Positions 43,548 through 58,500 of a DNA stretch of 64,000 nt are shown here, in pieces. The translations under genes and the position numbers were made by a program. Under the pieces are notes generated by a model. The model made no database searches and had not been told where the DNA came from. It saw nothing but the letters and a program-made list of their open reading frames with translations. The DNA is from Tubiluchus corallicola (Eukaryota > Priapulida > Priapulimorpha > Priapulimorphida > Tubiluchidae). Location: assembly GCA_030141605.1 (NCBI GenBank), contig JAQGDQ010000336.1:1-64000 (forward strand), written 5' to 3'. Numbering within the stretch: position 1 is the stretch's first letter; the number at the start of each line of letters is the position of its first letter.

Positions 43548-46500
43548 CTACATTAGCAATGAAAAGCAATACTTAAAATTATTAACAGACATATAACACA
43601 GTTTTTATAAAGCGGCATGCCATCAAAACATTGTAACAACATTCCAACAGATAAACAGCCGCTACTACATTTAACTGACTTCTGGTTAAAATTCAAAATA
43701 GGCACTCATCTGTTGTCCATTACTCATTTAGAATGCACGTATATATATGTGTGTGTGTGTGTATACAAGTAAAAAATGGGACCAGGCCAGAAGTCATTAT
43801 GGTAATAATAATTAAGAAAGTATGATCAATACGTTTACTTGGAGTTAGGTTATTTTTCTGTTCATACAAATTTAAATTACAGTTTCTATCAATATGTAAT
43901 TAACTAATTTTAAAGTAATTTAATATACCTTATTAGGGTTAGCAAGCAACATAACTTGTGTTATCGTAGCTGTTGGAAGGATAGGATTAAAAGCAGGCAA
44001 ATCTGTAGCTGAGGCTGGCTGTAACTTTACTCTCATCACCTAAAAAGTGTTGAAGGATCATTATTGTTACTGTACTATATAAGCATATGCTCTGATCAAC
44101 CACTTGTTTCACACAGATGTGGATACAGGAAACCTGCAATAAACAGGTGGTGTTACGTAAAACGAGGCCAAAACTAACATAATTAAAAAAATGTAAATCA
44201 TTGGTCAATGCAGCTCATTTACCTTTGGTACAGCTACTTGGAAGTTGAAACCATGTACAGGCATAGTTGACGTGTTCATTGTAGATATTACCAACACACT
44301 TACATCATCTCTTGGAGTGTTTTTTGCAAAATGCATTATTGTTCGTAGGCCATTTTTGTCGTAAATTGTCATAGGTGGCAGCTCACCTAAAATTATGTAG
44401 AAATCAATAACGTATTTTACAAAATTAATTAACTTGTAGTCCTGGCTTTCTAGTTACTACTGACGGCAGTGATGGTAGTGATGACTGTAGCAGCAATAAT
44501 ATTACTGGTGTCCCAGGCATTACATCTTATTTTAAATGACACCAATTTTGTTTATAAACATAAATTGAGACGAGTGCAATGAAAAATAAATGTCTAACAA
44601 TTATGCTTATCCATTGCATGCATTCCTCTAGTTTTTTTGTTTTAATTTCCCTTTTGCGATTTCTAGCCAGCAGTAAACCATCCTTTCAGAGATTTGTCCT
44701 ACATTATTATACTCTTGGGTTATGTTTGTAGAGAACAAAGAACACACAATTAAATACCAATAATATTTTTGGAAATTACAATTTACATCAGAAGTGAAAG
44801 CCTACGGAAAGAGTACTTGAGTCTTGGTGAAGCATATCACCGAACAATAATTCGTTGCTAGATCCCGCAAAACCACACACCACCAGTGAAGGCGAAAACA
44901 GAAAGCAAACTTGTGCATAGAAAAAGTAAAACACACAACACGTTGAAGCCATGTAAGCAGTGCCGGAAATCTTTTTAAATAAACTTCTTTACAAATTGGC
45001 GCACATTTACTCTTCTTTGCTTTAGATTTGATTTACTTTCATAGTCCATGCATGTAACACAATTTTGGGACAGTGACAAACCTTTAATTTTTCTAAATAT
45101 AGTTCTGCACTCTACAAGCTAAGTTGCAGCGCTTACTAGGAGAGCTTCCTTAAAGTAGACGGTTGTGAATGGACTAGAACCTAGCTAATCGTCAAAGGTA
45201 TCCTCTTAGACAGCCTCTTTGTCAACCTTGGGGTCAGGACCCATTTATGATCATTTAGCGGTTTTCGTATGGTCGCATCACTGTCCACCAACTGTTTATG
45301 AAGGTACTTCCAAGTATCAGCTTTGACTGATACAGATTCACTGGCCGAATGAGTGAATGGTCAATACGCCCACATTGTAACTATACTGCTATACATTATG
45401 GGCACTTTATGGATAATCCTATTTTGCTATAATTTCCCCATTGAATTTCTTAGCAAATCCAGCATTTTGACTAATTTTGTTACTACTATTTTAATAACGA
45501 AAAATTGTCCAGAATTATTCATTATGATGTTTCTAGGAAAAATGGCTTGCATATAACACAGATTGTCAGTTTTTCGAAAAACTCGGGTCATCTTCGTCTT
45601 ATGGTCCAATTTTTTGTCAGAAGGCAAAAAAGGTTGTGAGAAACATTAAGATGAGGTACCAGAGTGGCAGAAAAGAGTCTCAACTCACTTCGATGTACCC
45701 TATCACAACTATGATCAATCGGTTACCACAACACGTGGTATGTACCTCTACAAAAAGGCATAACCTACTCATTTGGCCAAAGGTGATAGACATTTGTTTT
45801 TATTATTTATGGAGCAAGTATTTATTTTAACAACAATGATTACCTGGTAATATATTTTCCAACGCTATAAATAAATCAGTAAGTGGCTGTATTTGTGAAG
45901 GGCTATTGGGCAAGCTTTTGTTGTTCGCTGTTCTCGCTACAGACGTTTGCAGCTGACTCATCGGCACTTTCGCCTGAGCTTGAAACCTTAAGATAGCAAA
46001 GTATATGCAAGTAAGAACAAATTACATAATTATAATACTTTAAATACTTAAGGATTACACTTATAGTTATTTTAAATATAACATTTTTTTTTAATTTTCA
46101 GACTGTTCATTTCCTTTTTCAAAACAAATGATATTTAGTAGTACCATGAAATCTAAGGCAAGATATTAGACTTCTAAAATTTACTATAAACTGACTAAAG
46201 TTAATGTCTAAACTGGCCCAGAAAACAAATGAGAGTTACTTTTCATAAGTGAACTTTCCCACCAAGCAAAAGAGAATAGCTTATTGTAGCCCAATACTGC
46301 AAGTGCTTAGACGATGCAGGGCACAAACATAGCATTAGCTCATAATCCTGTCGGTAATATAATTTTTAGTTTCACATTAAAATACTACGTAATACAGGAA
46401 TAAACATGCTCAGCAGTACTGTTATAAAAAAACTTTCTAATAATTGCTAATGTTATGAAATTATGTTATTATTATATAAGAAAAATTAAATGCTGATAGG

Positions 46501-49500
46501 GTTGTATGTAAGTCGTAAGTGCAATAATGTACTTTGAAGTTTAATCACTGTACTCTTTAAATCCCTTATAAATAAGTCATTACAATAAGAAATTAATGAA
46601 TTTCTATTGACTACACTTCATGTGTAATAAAATGATAACCTAGTTTGTCCAATCGGTTGCACATCAACAGGCAACTGTTGCTCGATCAGCTTTTTCCCCA
46701 ACTCGTCTATTTCACTCAACCCTTTTGTAGAGTTTTGTGTAGTTGACATTTTCAATGGACTTGAACTCGTTGGTTTGTGTGGAACAAGTGGTGGTGGTCC
46801 ATCACCAAATACTACACTGTCCAATGTGATAGGAGCAGGGAGTGCAGATGAAGCTTGAGAAAAAACTGGATGCAGTGCAACTGAATCACCTAGTAAAGAT
46901 GGTGCAACCTAAAATGAAAAAGAAATAATGAAATGTATAAGATTATTTAATTAACTAAATGATCTAGGTGGATAATGTAATTAATAGTTATCTTTCTCCC
47001 TGAAAAGGTGATACATCTGTAGTTATATTGGAAAATAAATAAAAAATTTGTTTTACAATCAGGACTCAAACTTGGGTGGCTGGAACCTCTTTATTGCAGG
47101 CCATGGTTCTGCCAACTGAGTAATTTGCACTACAAGTAGGCGGTGAGGAAACTTATTAAATAAGTCCTTGTTTGAAATTCAGTTTCTACAAACATAAGCA
47201 CTTCAAAATAAGGCTAAAAGTAGTTGCGTTTCTGGTAAATTTAGTAAATAATATTTAAAGATTTAAGAAGAGAAATATACGTTGTGTTTTGAAATTATTC
47301 AACATTTTTTTGGTGAGCATGCAAGCTTGAGAGAATATATTCAAGTTTGTATAATTGATAATGTTTTTGGTTCATTTATATTGTAAAATTATTTACTGGA
47401 AAATACTGTTATGTACCAATTTGCATAAATGTATTGGTTTTTCAAGAAAAAAAAGCAATACAAAAATCAGTTAATGTTTTTTGGGCCAGATTCTTTCAAT
47501 AAGTAAGGTTTTTAATTTTTTTATTTGAAACGGACGAAAACCAAAAAAATACAACTCTTGTCCCTAAAATGTAATTTTAATTGCACATTTCGGAGAAAGA
47601 TACTGTAGGACTGTTTTTCATTAAAAGAAAGCGTTGCCAATTTTCTATTTGATAATGGATAATGATACTGTCAGTATGTTTTAAATATTACAGACAAGTG
47701 ATATGATTGCTGCCGGTATTATGGGCAATATTAGTTATAGTTGCTATTAGGAACAGCATCATAAATTAGTGCAAATAATGCAGCCATAATAGGTAGGAAT
47801 AGGGCTGAAATATCTGGGCTCAGAATACTTGCAAAATAATTTGTGTCATTTAATTTTAAATGAATTACCTTTTTCACTTAAAAACTATGTTGTTATAGCA
47901 GAAATGAATAACACTTTTTTATTATCGCTGCCACACACCAAAAGGAAATGCGGAAAATCATTTGGACAAGGTTTGTCTTCTAAAGAGAGCTTTTTGTGCA
48001 GAACAGGTCTCCTACTTTGAACTTTGTATGATTCTAGTGATGGCTGCAACAGCTGACAACCTAATAATTGGTGGTGATTATATTACTGTTACAGATCATG
48101 CTTATTTTTTACATATTGCTTTGTTTTTCTTGAAAAGCCAATATATTTATTCAAATTGTCACATGGCAGGATTTTTCAGTAAATAATTTTACAATATAAA
48201 TGAATGGAAAACATTATGAAGAATTTAATAAACTTGAATATTCTCTTAAGCTTACATGCTCACCAACAAAAATCCAGCAAATTAATAAAAACTATCTTTA
48301 AAGTAGGACACAAAAGTAACAAAATTAAACAACGAGAATTACAATCAAAACAAAAATGTGAATCAGTTTACTTGAGGAGGTAATAATGGAACCGCTACTG
48401 TTGTCACTGGCGCACCTCCAGCAAATACATCTTTTAACTCAGACAAGTCTCCTGCCGTAGTGGATGCGATAGGTGGTGCAGTGGGTGGAGGCACAGATGA
48501 AACAATTTTTGGTGATGATGAGTGAGTGTTGTTTACATCTTGTAAACCTGTTGATACGACATTTTGTAATATGCTTTACATGCGAAAAGACACTTTAGCA
48601 TTATGAGTAAGACACAAGAGTTTCTCATTCTCTACAAGCGAACTATAAAAAAATCAAAACACAATAGTTAATTAAATTTAATAGTGATATTAGTGTTTTA
48701 AAACATTTCTACTTACTACAAAGGACTACAGCAGAGTTACGAGCTACGTTTAAGTGCATTTCACTTTAGTTTTTCTCTTGTAATTTACTATAATTGCTAT
48801 TTGAGGCTATTCTCATTGCACAAATGGAAATTTAAAATATCTGTGTGGTCACAGTGAGAACCTGGTTAGTAAATGGATGGGTGAAAGCCAGGCATGTCAC
48901 TTCAGGTGGTTTCATCTGCCATGTTGCTTCTTGTATTTGAAAAGGTTTATACATCCTAATATGAGTAAGACACCTTTGCTGACTTAGTATCCATTTTAAA
49001 GGATTGTCCTTGATTATACCATTTCTAAAATTCCAGGAATGATTTTGGCAATGATAAGTGTTCTATCTATAAACAGGCGCACCCATTACTGCTCTGATAC
49101 CCCTCTCAAAAAGTCGATTTCCTCAAAGGCAAAAAAATTAATTTTGGTATTTGTTAAAATAACTGAAAAAATAAGGATTATAAGTGCATAAGTAGTATAA
49201 ATTATTAAAAATTTTTTTTACTTACAGACATTTTTAATAATAAAAAACTTTAATACATAAAATTCATGCTTGAGTTGGGTCTTCAAACAGGTACTTGAGG
49301 TGATTCTTTTTGCAGTGTTTTTTAACATACAAACAGTCATTTTAAAAGACACATTTCACTGAACCTACTAGCCTTTCGAGGTGAACTTAACTTTTTGAAA
49401 TACGTCAGCCTTACAAAAAAACAATGGTTTTACTCACCCAAGTTATTTAAATCTATTTCCAGTAGCATGCTATCATGGCTATCACTAGGTGGTTCTCGGG

Positions 49501-52500
49501 CAGATCCAGTAGCGTTAGAAGCAGTTTTAGGCGTTTCTACAAAATCTAACCATGGATTCTCTGAATATTTAAATGAACGAAAAAATTGTGTTATAAACTA
49601 CGAAATTTAACGATGAATTCACTAAATGTTGAAGTGAAATATAAGGATTTCATCAGGCTAATACTTTTAAGTGCTAAGCTAAATATTCCGAAGCGACTTT
49701 TCGGTGTTTTTATTTTTATGACAAAATATCAAATTACCTGTAATTAAAAGATTAGCTGGAAAAATCTACTAATAAATAGTATCAAAGGAATACTAATAGA
49801 CAAAATTGTCATTTCATGTCCCTTGTCGTAACAATATACACTATCATATGCCTATACAGAAAACGAGACATAGTAACATACCTGGCTGTTTTGCTTCTGC
49901 TGTCACATCAACTATATTATATTCATTTCCTTGCACTGAAATTGACTTGTACTTTTCCATAACTTGAGTTAATTCATCATTGGCTTTTAGTACATCAGCT
50001 AAAAACAATCACGCTGAGTGCAAATATTCACATTTAACCTTTAAAACAGCAAATAAACTAGCATTATTGAAGTAAAGAGCAAACTGGGTAGTAAGTGGGA
50101 CCTCCTACACTATTCGAACTTGCACAATAGCTAGAACTTCAATGAAACTTTTTTAAACTGTAAACAAAAACGAACACAAACATTATTTTCAAAGTATGAG
50201 CATAAGATACAACCGAAATACCATTAAACATTATGTTATGCCTATCTAGATTCTAGACAATTTTGTTACTCGGTAAATTGATAATTTGTTAAAAATATCT
50301 AATTTAAATATTTTAAGTTGAAATATTATAAATAAAATTGTTTGAACATTGTTCTCAATTTGCACTGGTAAAGTAGCCATGGAGAATGGAAACTTTTTAT
50401 GAGAGTAAAAGGAAAAGACATCTACAGAAAGGCTAACCTGCCAACATTACAATCAAATCCAAAATAATGATACATCTTAGTCCATTCTAAATGTATGCTA
50501 CATTGCAAAATATGAAGTATACGTTCCTAACATGTCTTTTCTTTGGTACTTTATTGGTTATTTTAAGGCAAAGGTATTAAGTTTTATATTGCTACACCCT
50601 AAGAACTACAGAGATATCAAATCCAGACAAGGTGCTAAAAACTATTAATTTGCTCACCAATTGACTCATCATCAGTTTCACTTGCAAGTCTGAACAAGTT
50701 TGGTCGCAATTTTTCACAAGCTTCATAAAGCTCCTAAAACAAATGTTCAGAGAAAAGTTTCTGCAAGTACTCTACATATTTTTTTAAATCTAATGTTTAA
50801 TATAAATAGTTTATGAACAAACTTTTTTATTTTTCAAAATGGTTCACTTTCTTGTGAAAAACAATTTAGGTTTTTCATTTTTTAAATCACTATTTTCTTA
50901 GTAATTTTATTCGAGCACATTTCATTTAGTAATTGCTGCTAGAAATTAAAAGTCTGCCAGCTCACCTGCCAAAACTCTTAATATGTTCATCATTCTGTGT
51001 ATTGGATCGGTTTTTAATCATAGGTACCAGAAACTACTACTCATTTTAAATGACTGCAATGAGACTGAAACATGGATTATCATCTAGCACTCTATCTAAG
51101 CTGAGACACTAAACCAGCAGAAGCCATTAGCCATGCTCAGATGTATACGTCCCGGCAGGCCAACTCACCCAGAAGCAGTTTTTCTCAGTGGTTTGTTAAT
51201 TGATAAAGCTGCCAATTACTTAGCTGTAAAACATGATCACTCAGCTATTCCTCACTCTATTCTAGCAGAAGGGAATTTTGTGCAACACGTAACTCTTCGA
51301 CAAGCCAAAATGTACATATTCTGTTAAATAAGCAATATTTTTATCTCTCACATTTCCGCACGTTGTTCTAAAAGTACATATGGAAGTGACCCATTTACTT
51401 TAAAACCATCTAACATGATGAGGATGTGCAAAGCACATTGTTCAAAACACAAAACGGAAAGTTATCAAAGACTCAAAAACACGGTGCTGAACGCACTGCC
51501 GTCTCTACTAAAATTTGCCTTTATTATTTACTTTCATGAGTTCCCGGTCTGCGTCGGTTGAATGTTGTTGGCTGAAGTTTGACACCATATCACTAAGAAG
51601 CTTTGTGTTGTTTTTCACCGTCTCTAGTTCCGTAATTCGCTTGCTAACCTTTTCAGATTTTAATGCATCCTAATTAAAAGAAGTTAATCTTAGAGTTGAG
51701 AGTTCCACATATTTCTGGGTTACAAATACGCAAACCCATCATTTATGTGCTTCAAAATTTTTTGGAAAAGTATTTAGTGTATAAGGTAACTTTAAATAAT
51801 GGCACATAAAGACAAATAATGTTACATGACTATGAATCATTAAAACATTTTTAACACATCAATGCTACAAATAGTACATGTGGATTTTGTGTGGAACAGA
51901 ATGCATATTATTATTATTATTTATTTATCACGTAATGCTGACTGTTCAGAGCCTCGATGTGTTAAGTTAATGAAAGCACAATATTCACAACAGTTGTGAA
52001 TAGACCAATCATGAAATGCAAATTATGAAATAATATATAATAAAACTATTTCAAAATAACAAAGTTCCAAAAATTATTCAGGAAGATATGCAATAAATAC
52101 ATAATGGTACCATTCTATGCGAGAATGCAGTAACAATGTTAATTTTAAATAATTATAATGTATTTGAGACATGCAAAAAAGGGGAAACTTGTTTCTGGTT
52201 TTGAGTTGCAATAAATAGAAAAAACCTCGAAACTGAACTCAGCAAACAATTATACTAAAGCAGTGTAACTGAATACCTCACGAACTAAATTTTTGATAAG
52301 TCTATTTGCTGCCTGTAAATCTTCTGGATTCCTGCTTCGCAATAACTTGGACAGAAGCTGTAGAAACAATACAGGGTTAGCATTATTAGTGTAGTTTAAA
52401 ACATTTATTAAAGTTCTATAAAATCTTTTTGAAAAAAGCTCTGGCTAATCCCGAATAAATACAACAAATTCTGTGGCAAACAAATAAAAGCAGTATAATT

Positions 52501-55500
52501 TAAGCTATCTCAATGTGATGTACCTTTTGCTTTTCTGTATCCATCTGAATTTCATTCTTTCTGGGAGTGAGATGTATTGGAGCTGCAGCAATACTTGACT
52601 GATTTGTCTGGTTAGGCTAAATAACACAAAGATAAATACAGTCATCAGTAAAGCAGCATGAAAATTAAAAGTCATGGATAAAAATATAACATGTCACTTT
52701 CTTAAATTGATCATAGACACTGTCAAAACGTTTCACATACGAGGAACAACAAATTGGCCCGAAAACTTTTTGATATTATGTTACAGAGGATGTATGTATT
52801 CACAAAGTCTCTTCTATGCTAACAAATTACATTGCCCATGTAAATATTGTTTATTGTTCAAATCAGATGAGCAGAAGACTAAATTTATTGAAAGTACGGA
52901 AAAATTCCAGAACTTATGTGAACCTAACTGAACCATAGACAGTATATTTTAATTTCCAAACAAAACAGAACAGAATATCTTCATATAAAATAATCACCAA
53001 TTGGCCAAAACCAGTATCTGGTTGCATAGGCTGTTACAATGAGTATTGCAATATTAAGTGATAACGTGGTAGGCATACTTAAAAGGAAGTACACAAGCGA
53101 TTAAATTCAAACTTTTTAAGTAAAAATAATGTAATCACAGGAAAAATAAAAAAACATGTAAATGTGAAAGACAGTCATGTAACATGCAATTGTGCTATAT
53201 GCTTAGCTAGCAAGGCATACGAGTCCGACATGGAATCACTGTTGTATGAAGAACCTTGCAGTGGCATGCTGTGAGTGGTGGACCTAGGCATGCAAGCAGC
53301 TACGGGGTCTAATGCAACCTAAAATATTCACTAATGATTATTCTGCTGATTGTTTTAAACTCTGCAATCAGCGACTTGTTTATGCATAGATTTAAATGCC
53401 GCTGGCATTAAATCTACTTGCTAACGTGAATTCAGGGAATGAGTCATAGAAATTCTGCCCAGTCTGCATACCAGTAAACTCATATGCTAATTTTAAACTT
53501 GTCTTTTATCTGATTTTAGAGCCATAAACCTAAGACCTTTCACTCTGCAGACAAACAAGCTACTGTGGCTATTTCAGACTTCCAACTATTTGATTGAATG
53601 ATCAGAAGCTGGGTTTAATCGATAAGTGAGTCTGTTGCTGCATTATAGTCATTGAAGGGCACCGTGCTCGCATAATTTTGTATAGCACTTGAACCGAAAA
53701 TGGGCAGGGCCACATTGTTTAAAGAAGCGTCTTCATGAAGGAGCTAACAGGGTTGTAGCAATTACTAGAGTCGTAGATTTGATCTTATTAAAGTTACACG
53801 AATATGCTAGACATGCCAGTTTTTGGATACATCAACTAATTTGTCGTATAAGTATCTAATCTTTGATTATTGTTGTGTACTGCCTCTCTTAACACAGGAC
53901 ACTGTTATAAACGAGCACTGTGCTATTCAGATTTGTCCTGTTTAAAGATGATGCATAGTAATACTTTCCTATAAATCACAAAGGCTCACCATGTACAGCT
54001 AACCAGTAAACTGTACGTTGTTTTACAGCCAACAAGTGACATACATCCCAGCAAATTTAAAAATTAATTAGGTAAAGAGAAAGGCAATGAAAACAACCTT
54101 AACTGCTTGTATCTAAATTCCATTTGCATGTCCTTTTTCAGAGATTGCTCTGTGACGTTATTAAAAAAATCCGGCTATGAACCGAAATATTTCATAAGTT
54201 CTTTCTCTATGATAATCAGTCCAATGTCTGACAGTCTGGCATTGTCCTGTGTCTTCCATGCAAACGATTTAATATGCTATAGTGTAGTAGAGCAAGACCT
54301 CTCCACCGTTACCATTGATAACAGTATAGCCAAGATCAAAGCAGCTAGTTTATATACCTGCGGTAATATGTCATTCAACTCCAGGGTATACATAGCTTTG
54401 TATCAATTAAAGACAAAATCCTTCTGAAATGTGTCTAAACTGTAGACAGCTTTAAGTTCAGCTTGAAGTTGGCTTCTGTCAAAGTAATGAGGGTGAGAGC
54501 TTTGCAATAATTCCAGAGCATAAGTAGGAAAATTATTATGATATTTCACAAACCACTTTGAGTTCAATGGTTTTACAAACTGTAATTTGTCGATATTAGC
54601 AAATCTGAGTGAAAGCTCCTCCGTTACATTATCAATGAAAAATTCGACCGCAGAAGATATTCTTTGCACTGTGCTTCGCGAAAGCTCTGATTTTTTGGAT
54701 GAACAAGAAGAAAAGCACTGATGCCTACTAAACATTTAAAAAAGATTCTGCACTCTTTTATATTGTTTGCAGCACAACTGAGAACGAGATATAAAGCATG
54801 AGCATAGAAGTACACAAAAACTGTACAAGAATACTCTTCCTGCATTCGTTTCTGTAAACCATGAATTTTCCCAGCCATCATTGCTGTACCATCATCGTAA
54901 GTCTGAGCTACTAGTTTCTTTGGTTCACTGACAAGTTAATTTCACATGCTCAGAGAGGGCTAATGCATTTCTTTCATTACTAACGTCGGTAAAACCAACA
55001 AAACATTCTACAACATCCCCAGTACATGCTGCAAAACTGTGGAAAGTTTCGATGTGTTTGGTATATCTGACGTCTTGTCTAATAAAATAGCAACGTAAGG
55101 GACAGCTTCAATTTCTCTAGCAATGGCTGATAACAGTATGTTACTCAATGACTCAATCAAATCATTTTGGATTCTGTTAGATGTTCCGGTAAAAACAACA
55201 GACACCTCTAAATGTTGTTTTAACAAAGGATCATATTCGTTAGTGTAGTGTAGTAACTCGACATAATTACTTTTGTATATTGAATCCTCTGATTCATCCT
55301 GAGCTCAGAACGCTAATTCTTGTTCTGCTAGGTAACAAACAGCTCTAATTAAGCATTGCAAGATCTCACGATTCTGACGTCACTTTTCGTTGTAAAGTCG
55401 CATAGCACTTCTTTGCTGCTCATCCAGTTTTCACATCAATTATAGCCTGCCTAAATGTTTTCAACTGGACACACGCTGCCAGGTGTAAGGAACTAAATTC

Positions 55501-58500
55501 ATTGCGTTTTAAAGCTGTGTACAAGTTATTTAACTCACTATATCCATATTTGTTCCACACATTTTTTTCATTCACAAATGCTAACCATGGCAGGCAAAAC
55601 AGCTTATTTGTTGTTTGACACCTACTTATATTCATAAATAGTTTCCGAGACATGTCTTGAAATTGCTCATTTATTTTGTGTAAAATGACGTTAAATTGAA
55701 GTTTGGGTTGGGCACTCATTTGGGTTGTCATAGAAATTTCGGATGCTAAACGGAGTTCCTAATAAATTTTGCATAATTGATACAGTATTTTACACACATA
55801 CGTTACACTAAAACTATTATACACCTATATATACTATACTAAATTCACTATTGCTATGCTAAAAAAGTAAAAGCACACTAAAAAATACAAGACAGAGACT
55901 ATAATCGATATAGCTATAATAGCGATCATTCGAATTCCAGCAAACTACAGTACATATTAAGCAATGGAAATAACCATGTGATACGCGTCAGCCGGCACAT
56001 GTAGCCGGGTAAGCGAAACCTTTTATCGATGGCATTGCCAGTAGCGATTTAGCCAGGCCTTCCAGCACTGTGTTGAGATTGTAATATTGAGGAGTTATGT
56101 TGGATAATACCGTGGATGCATACAGCGTTTGCTTTTTATGAAACGCTTTTATGAGTTGTATAATGTAATGTTAATGAAGAGTAACTGCAATAGATCTTTA
56201 AATCTATTAGGTCATGAGAAAAGCTTGCAAGTACGTTATATATTCACCTTTTGGGAATTAAAATAATTCATGTTTTTGGAAATTAGAGGGCATGCAGCGC
56301 ATGCATTGCATGTATGGGTTGCACGCCACTGGACCCCTGTATTGTCTCTACCAGTAGCGTGCAACTGGAACAAAACTATGACTTTAAAATCGTGACAGTT
56401 AAAACAGCCTACAAACAATAAAACTGCACCGAAACTGTTAATAACATTTTATTAAAGAGACTGGGAAATAAAATTGGTAACTTCAACAAAATTAAACATG
56501 TTCCGATCTGTGCCAAATAAGATATCTAATCCAGATTCAGCGCCACTTGAAGTTCGGCTCATCACTAGTTTGTACACACATGTACATTGCCATTGCCATT
56601 TGTTTGGGACAATTTGCAAACAACATGTTAAAAAAAACGGTTAAAATATTGGTTGTCTGATCAGCGGTAGTTTAATTGAACAAACATTGTTTGATGTAAG
56701 AAATATGTTAATGTATCATGCAATTTGTGCAAACACTCATTCAGACAGTTTAAACATACCTCTAGAAGTGCATCATCATCCCCCTTTAATCGTGTCTGAA
56801 AAAGTGACGGTATTAAAAGTGAACTGAACCATGCAAAATGTGCGGAATATGCAATGTACTACAAACTACATGTATGCAGTCCATGTCTACCAAGCATCAA
56901 AGCATGAAATCTAAAACTTAGCTTCTCTAGAATGTTGAAAATCAATGCTTTAGATGCCCATTGTGAAACTTTATATATATTTCACTTTTTATTTGCAAAA
57001 TAGATTTACAAAATGCTATCAAATGTTTTTCTATCATGTGAAAGACACAGACTTGTTCACATTACAAGTTATAACTTAAAAAATTAATAAAAAGCAATAA
57101 AAATTAATCACGTTTTAATCAAATCAAAAAATGTGCCTCATATTAAACTGACGTAATACTGATCGTTCTTCTTATAAGAGGAATGTAATATATGACATTA
57201 GCAGGGATAATTTGCTGACTTACCCCCAAAAAACGTTTTTTGGGTTTTTTGTTATAATATTTGGTCTAGAGAATAACATATCCAAATTAGGCCGAAACTT
57301 GAGCACTGCTAAAGGTCTAATTATGATATCAAAAAAGATGATCAAAATAAATGGGTATTTAGTCTACCAGAATGGTGAAAAAATGCTCATTTTGATTCAA
57401 AAGAAGAAACTTTGCACAGTGCTAGTGGTCATTAAGGTGATTAATTTTGATTAAGGAATCAATCCAAATCCGTCCAAAATGGCCACAATCTTTAAGATGA
57501 CCAACTATAAGGCTGTGCCAGCTTATAAGGGCTATATCTTAGCTATCAGAGCATACAGGATAATGATTTTGGTGTCTAAATATAGGTTTTTAAGGTCAAG
57601 GAATCCACATCTGATTCCCAAAATGCCCCTATAATATCACCCCATTTCAAGATGGCTGCTAAGATAGCTGCAAATATTCTACAAAATGACAGAACTGCTT
57701 ATTTTGCCGACAAAGCATGAAACTTTGCATAAAAGTTAAAACCCATCCAGTTGATTAATTTTGAATATGGAGACAATCAAAAATTACCCAATATAGCCAT
57801 AGCATTCAAAATGAGATTAGATTAGAGAGCTTCTTTTCTCTCAAATGTAATTTGTGAATTGTACTAAATCTGTTTTAACCATATATTTTGTTTCATTCTG
57901 AGCACAAGCTGCATTAAACTCAATACTAATGTGAAGACGCTTTGGTACCAGCAACGTCACAGTTAAAACTCATTTGTGCTGTATCGTAATTTACAGTGAC
58001 AAAACATTATAGTCATGTTTACAACAACATAGCCTATCTTTTAAATCAATGTCAATTTTTCGTGTACTACCCCTTTAATGGATTTTATTTACCACATATG
58101 CTCATTTTCAATTTAATACAAAGGCAGGGTCAAGATCACTATGCAACCTGGGTATTTTTAAAAGAATGTTGCAAGTAAGAAAAGATAAGTTCTGTAAGCA
58201 ATTACAATATCATAAATCTGGGTATCATTCAACAGTTCTAGATTAGACGTTAGTTAAATTAAGCACAGATCTCAGACAGAAGTAAATAATGGTAATCCTT
58301 ACATGTGGTAGCACTGGATCATGTTTTACTATTCCTTGTCTTTTTAACATATCATATGCTTCCTTTACTTTTGATTCATGTGGAATGCTCAGAGTCCACG
58401 AGTAAATTATTTCAACAACTTTAGCATGCACCTTTGAAGATGTCCGGTTGCCTAAATACTGAAACAGCACGACCTGGATTAGCTAATAATTTTAAATGAA

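Noticed and set aside
45353-45627. Overlapping plus and minus frames in GGA intron 14
   Set aside because: Hydrophobic or basic low-information sequences with no family match and no splice context.
53180-53314. Possible extra GGA linker exon on the minus strand (starts VALDPVAACMPRS after ATTTTAG)
   Set aside because: It overlaps the terminal repeat of the hAT element at 53259, has no good phase-compatible donor and no GGA similarity. The flanking GGA exons already join in frame.
54107-54427. 106-codon plus-strand frame
   Set aside because: It lies antisense within the hAT element and has no motif; likely a shadow or chance frame.
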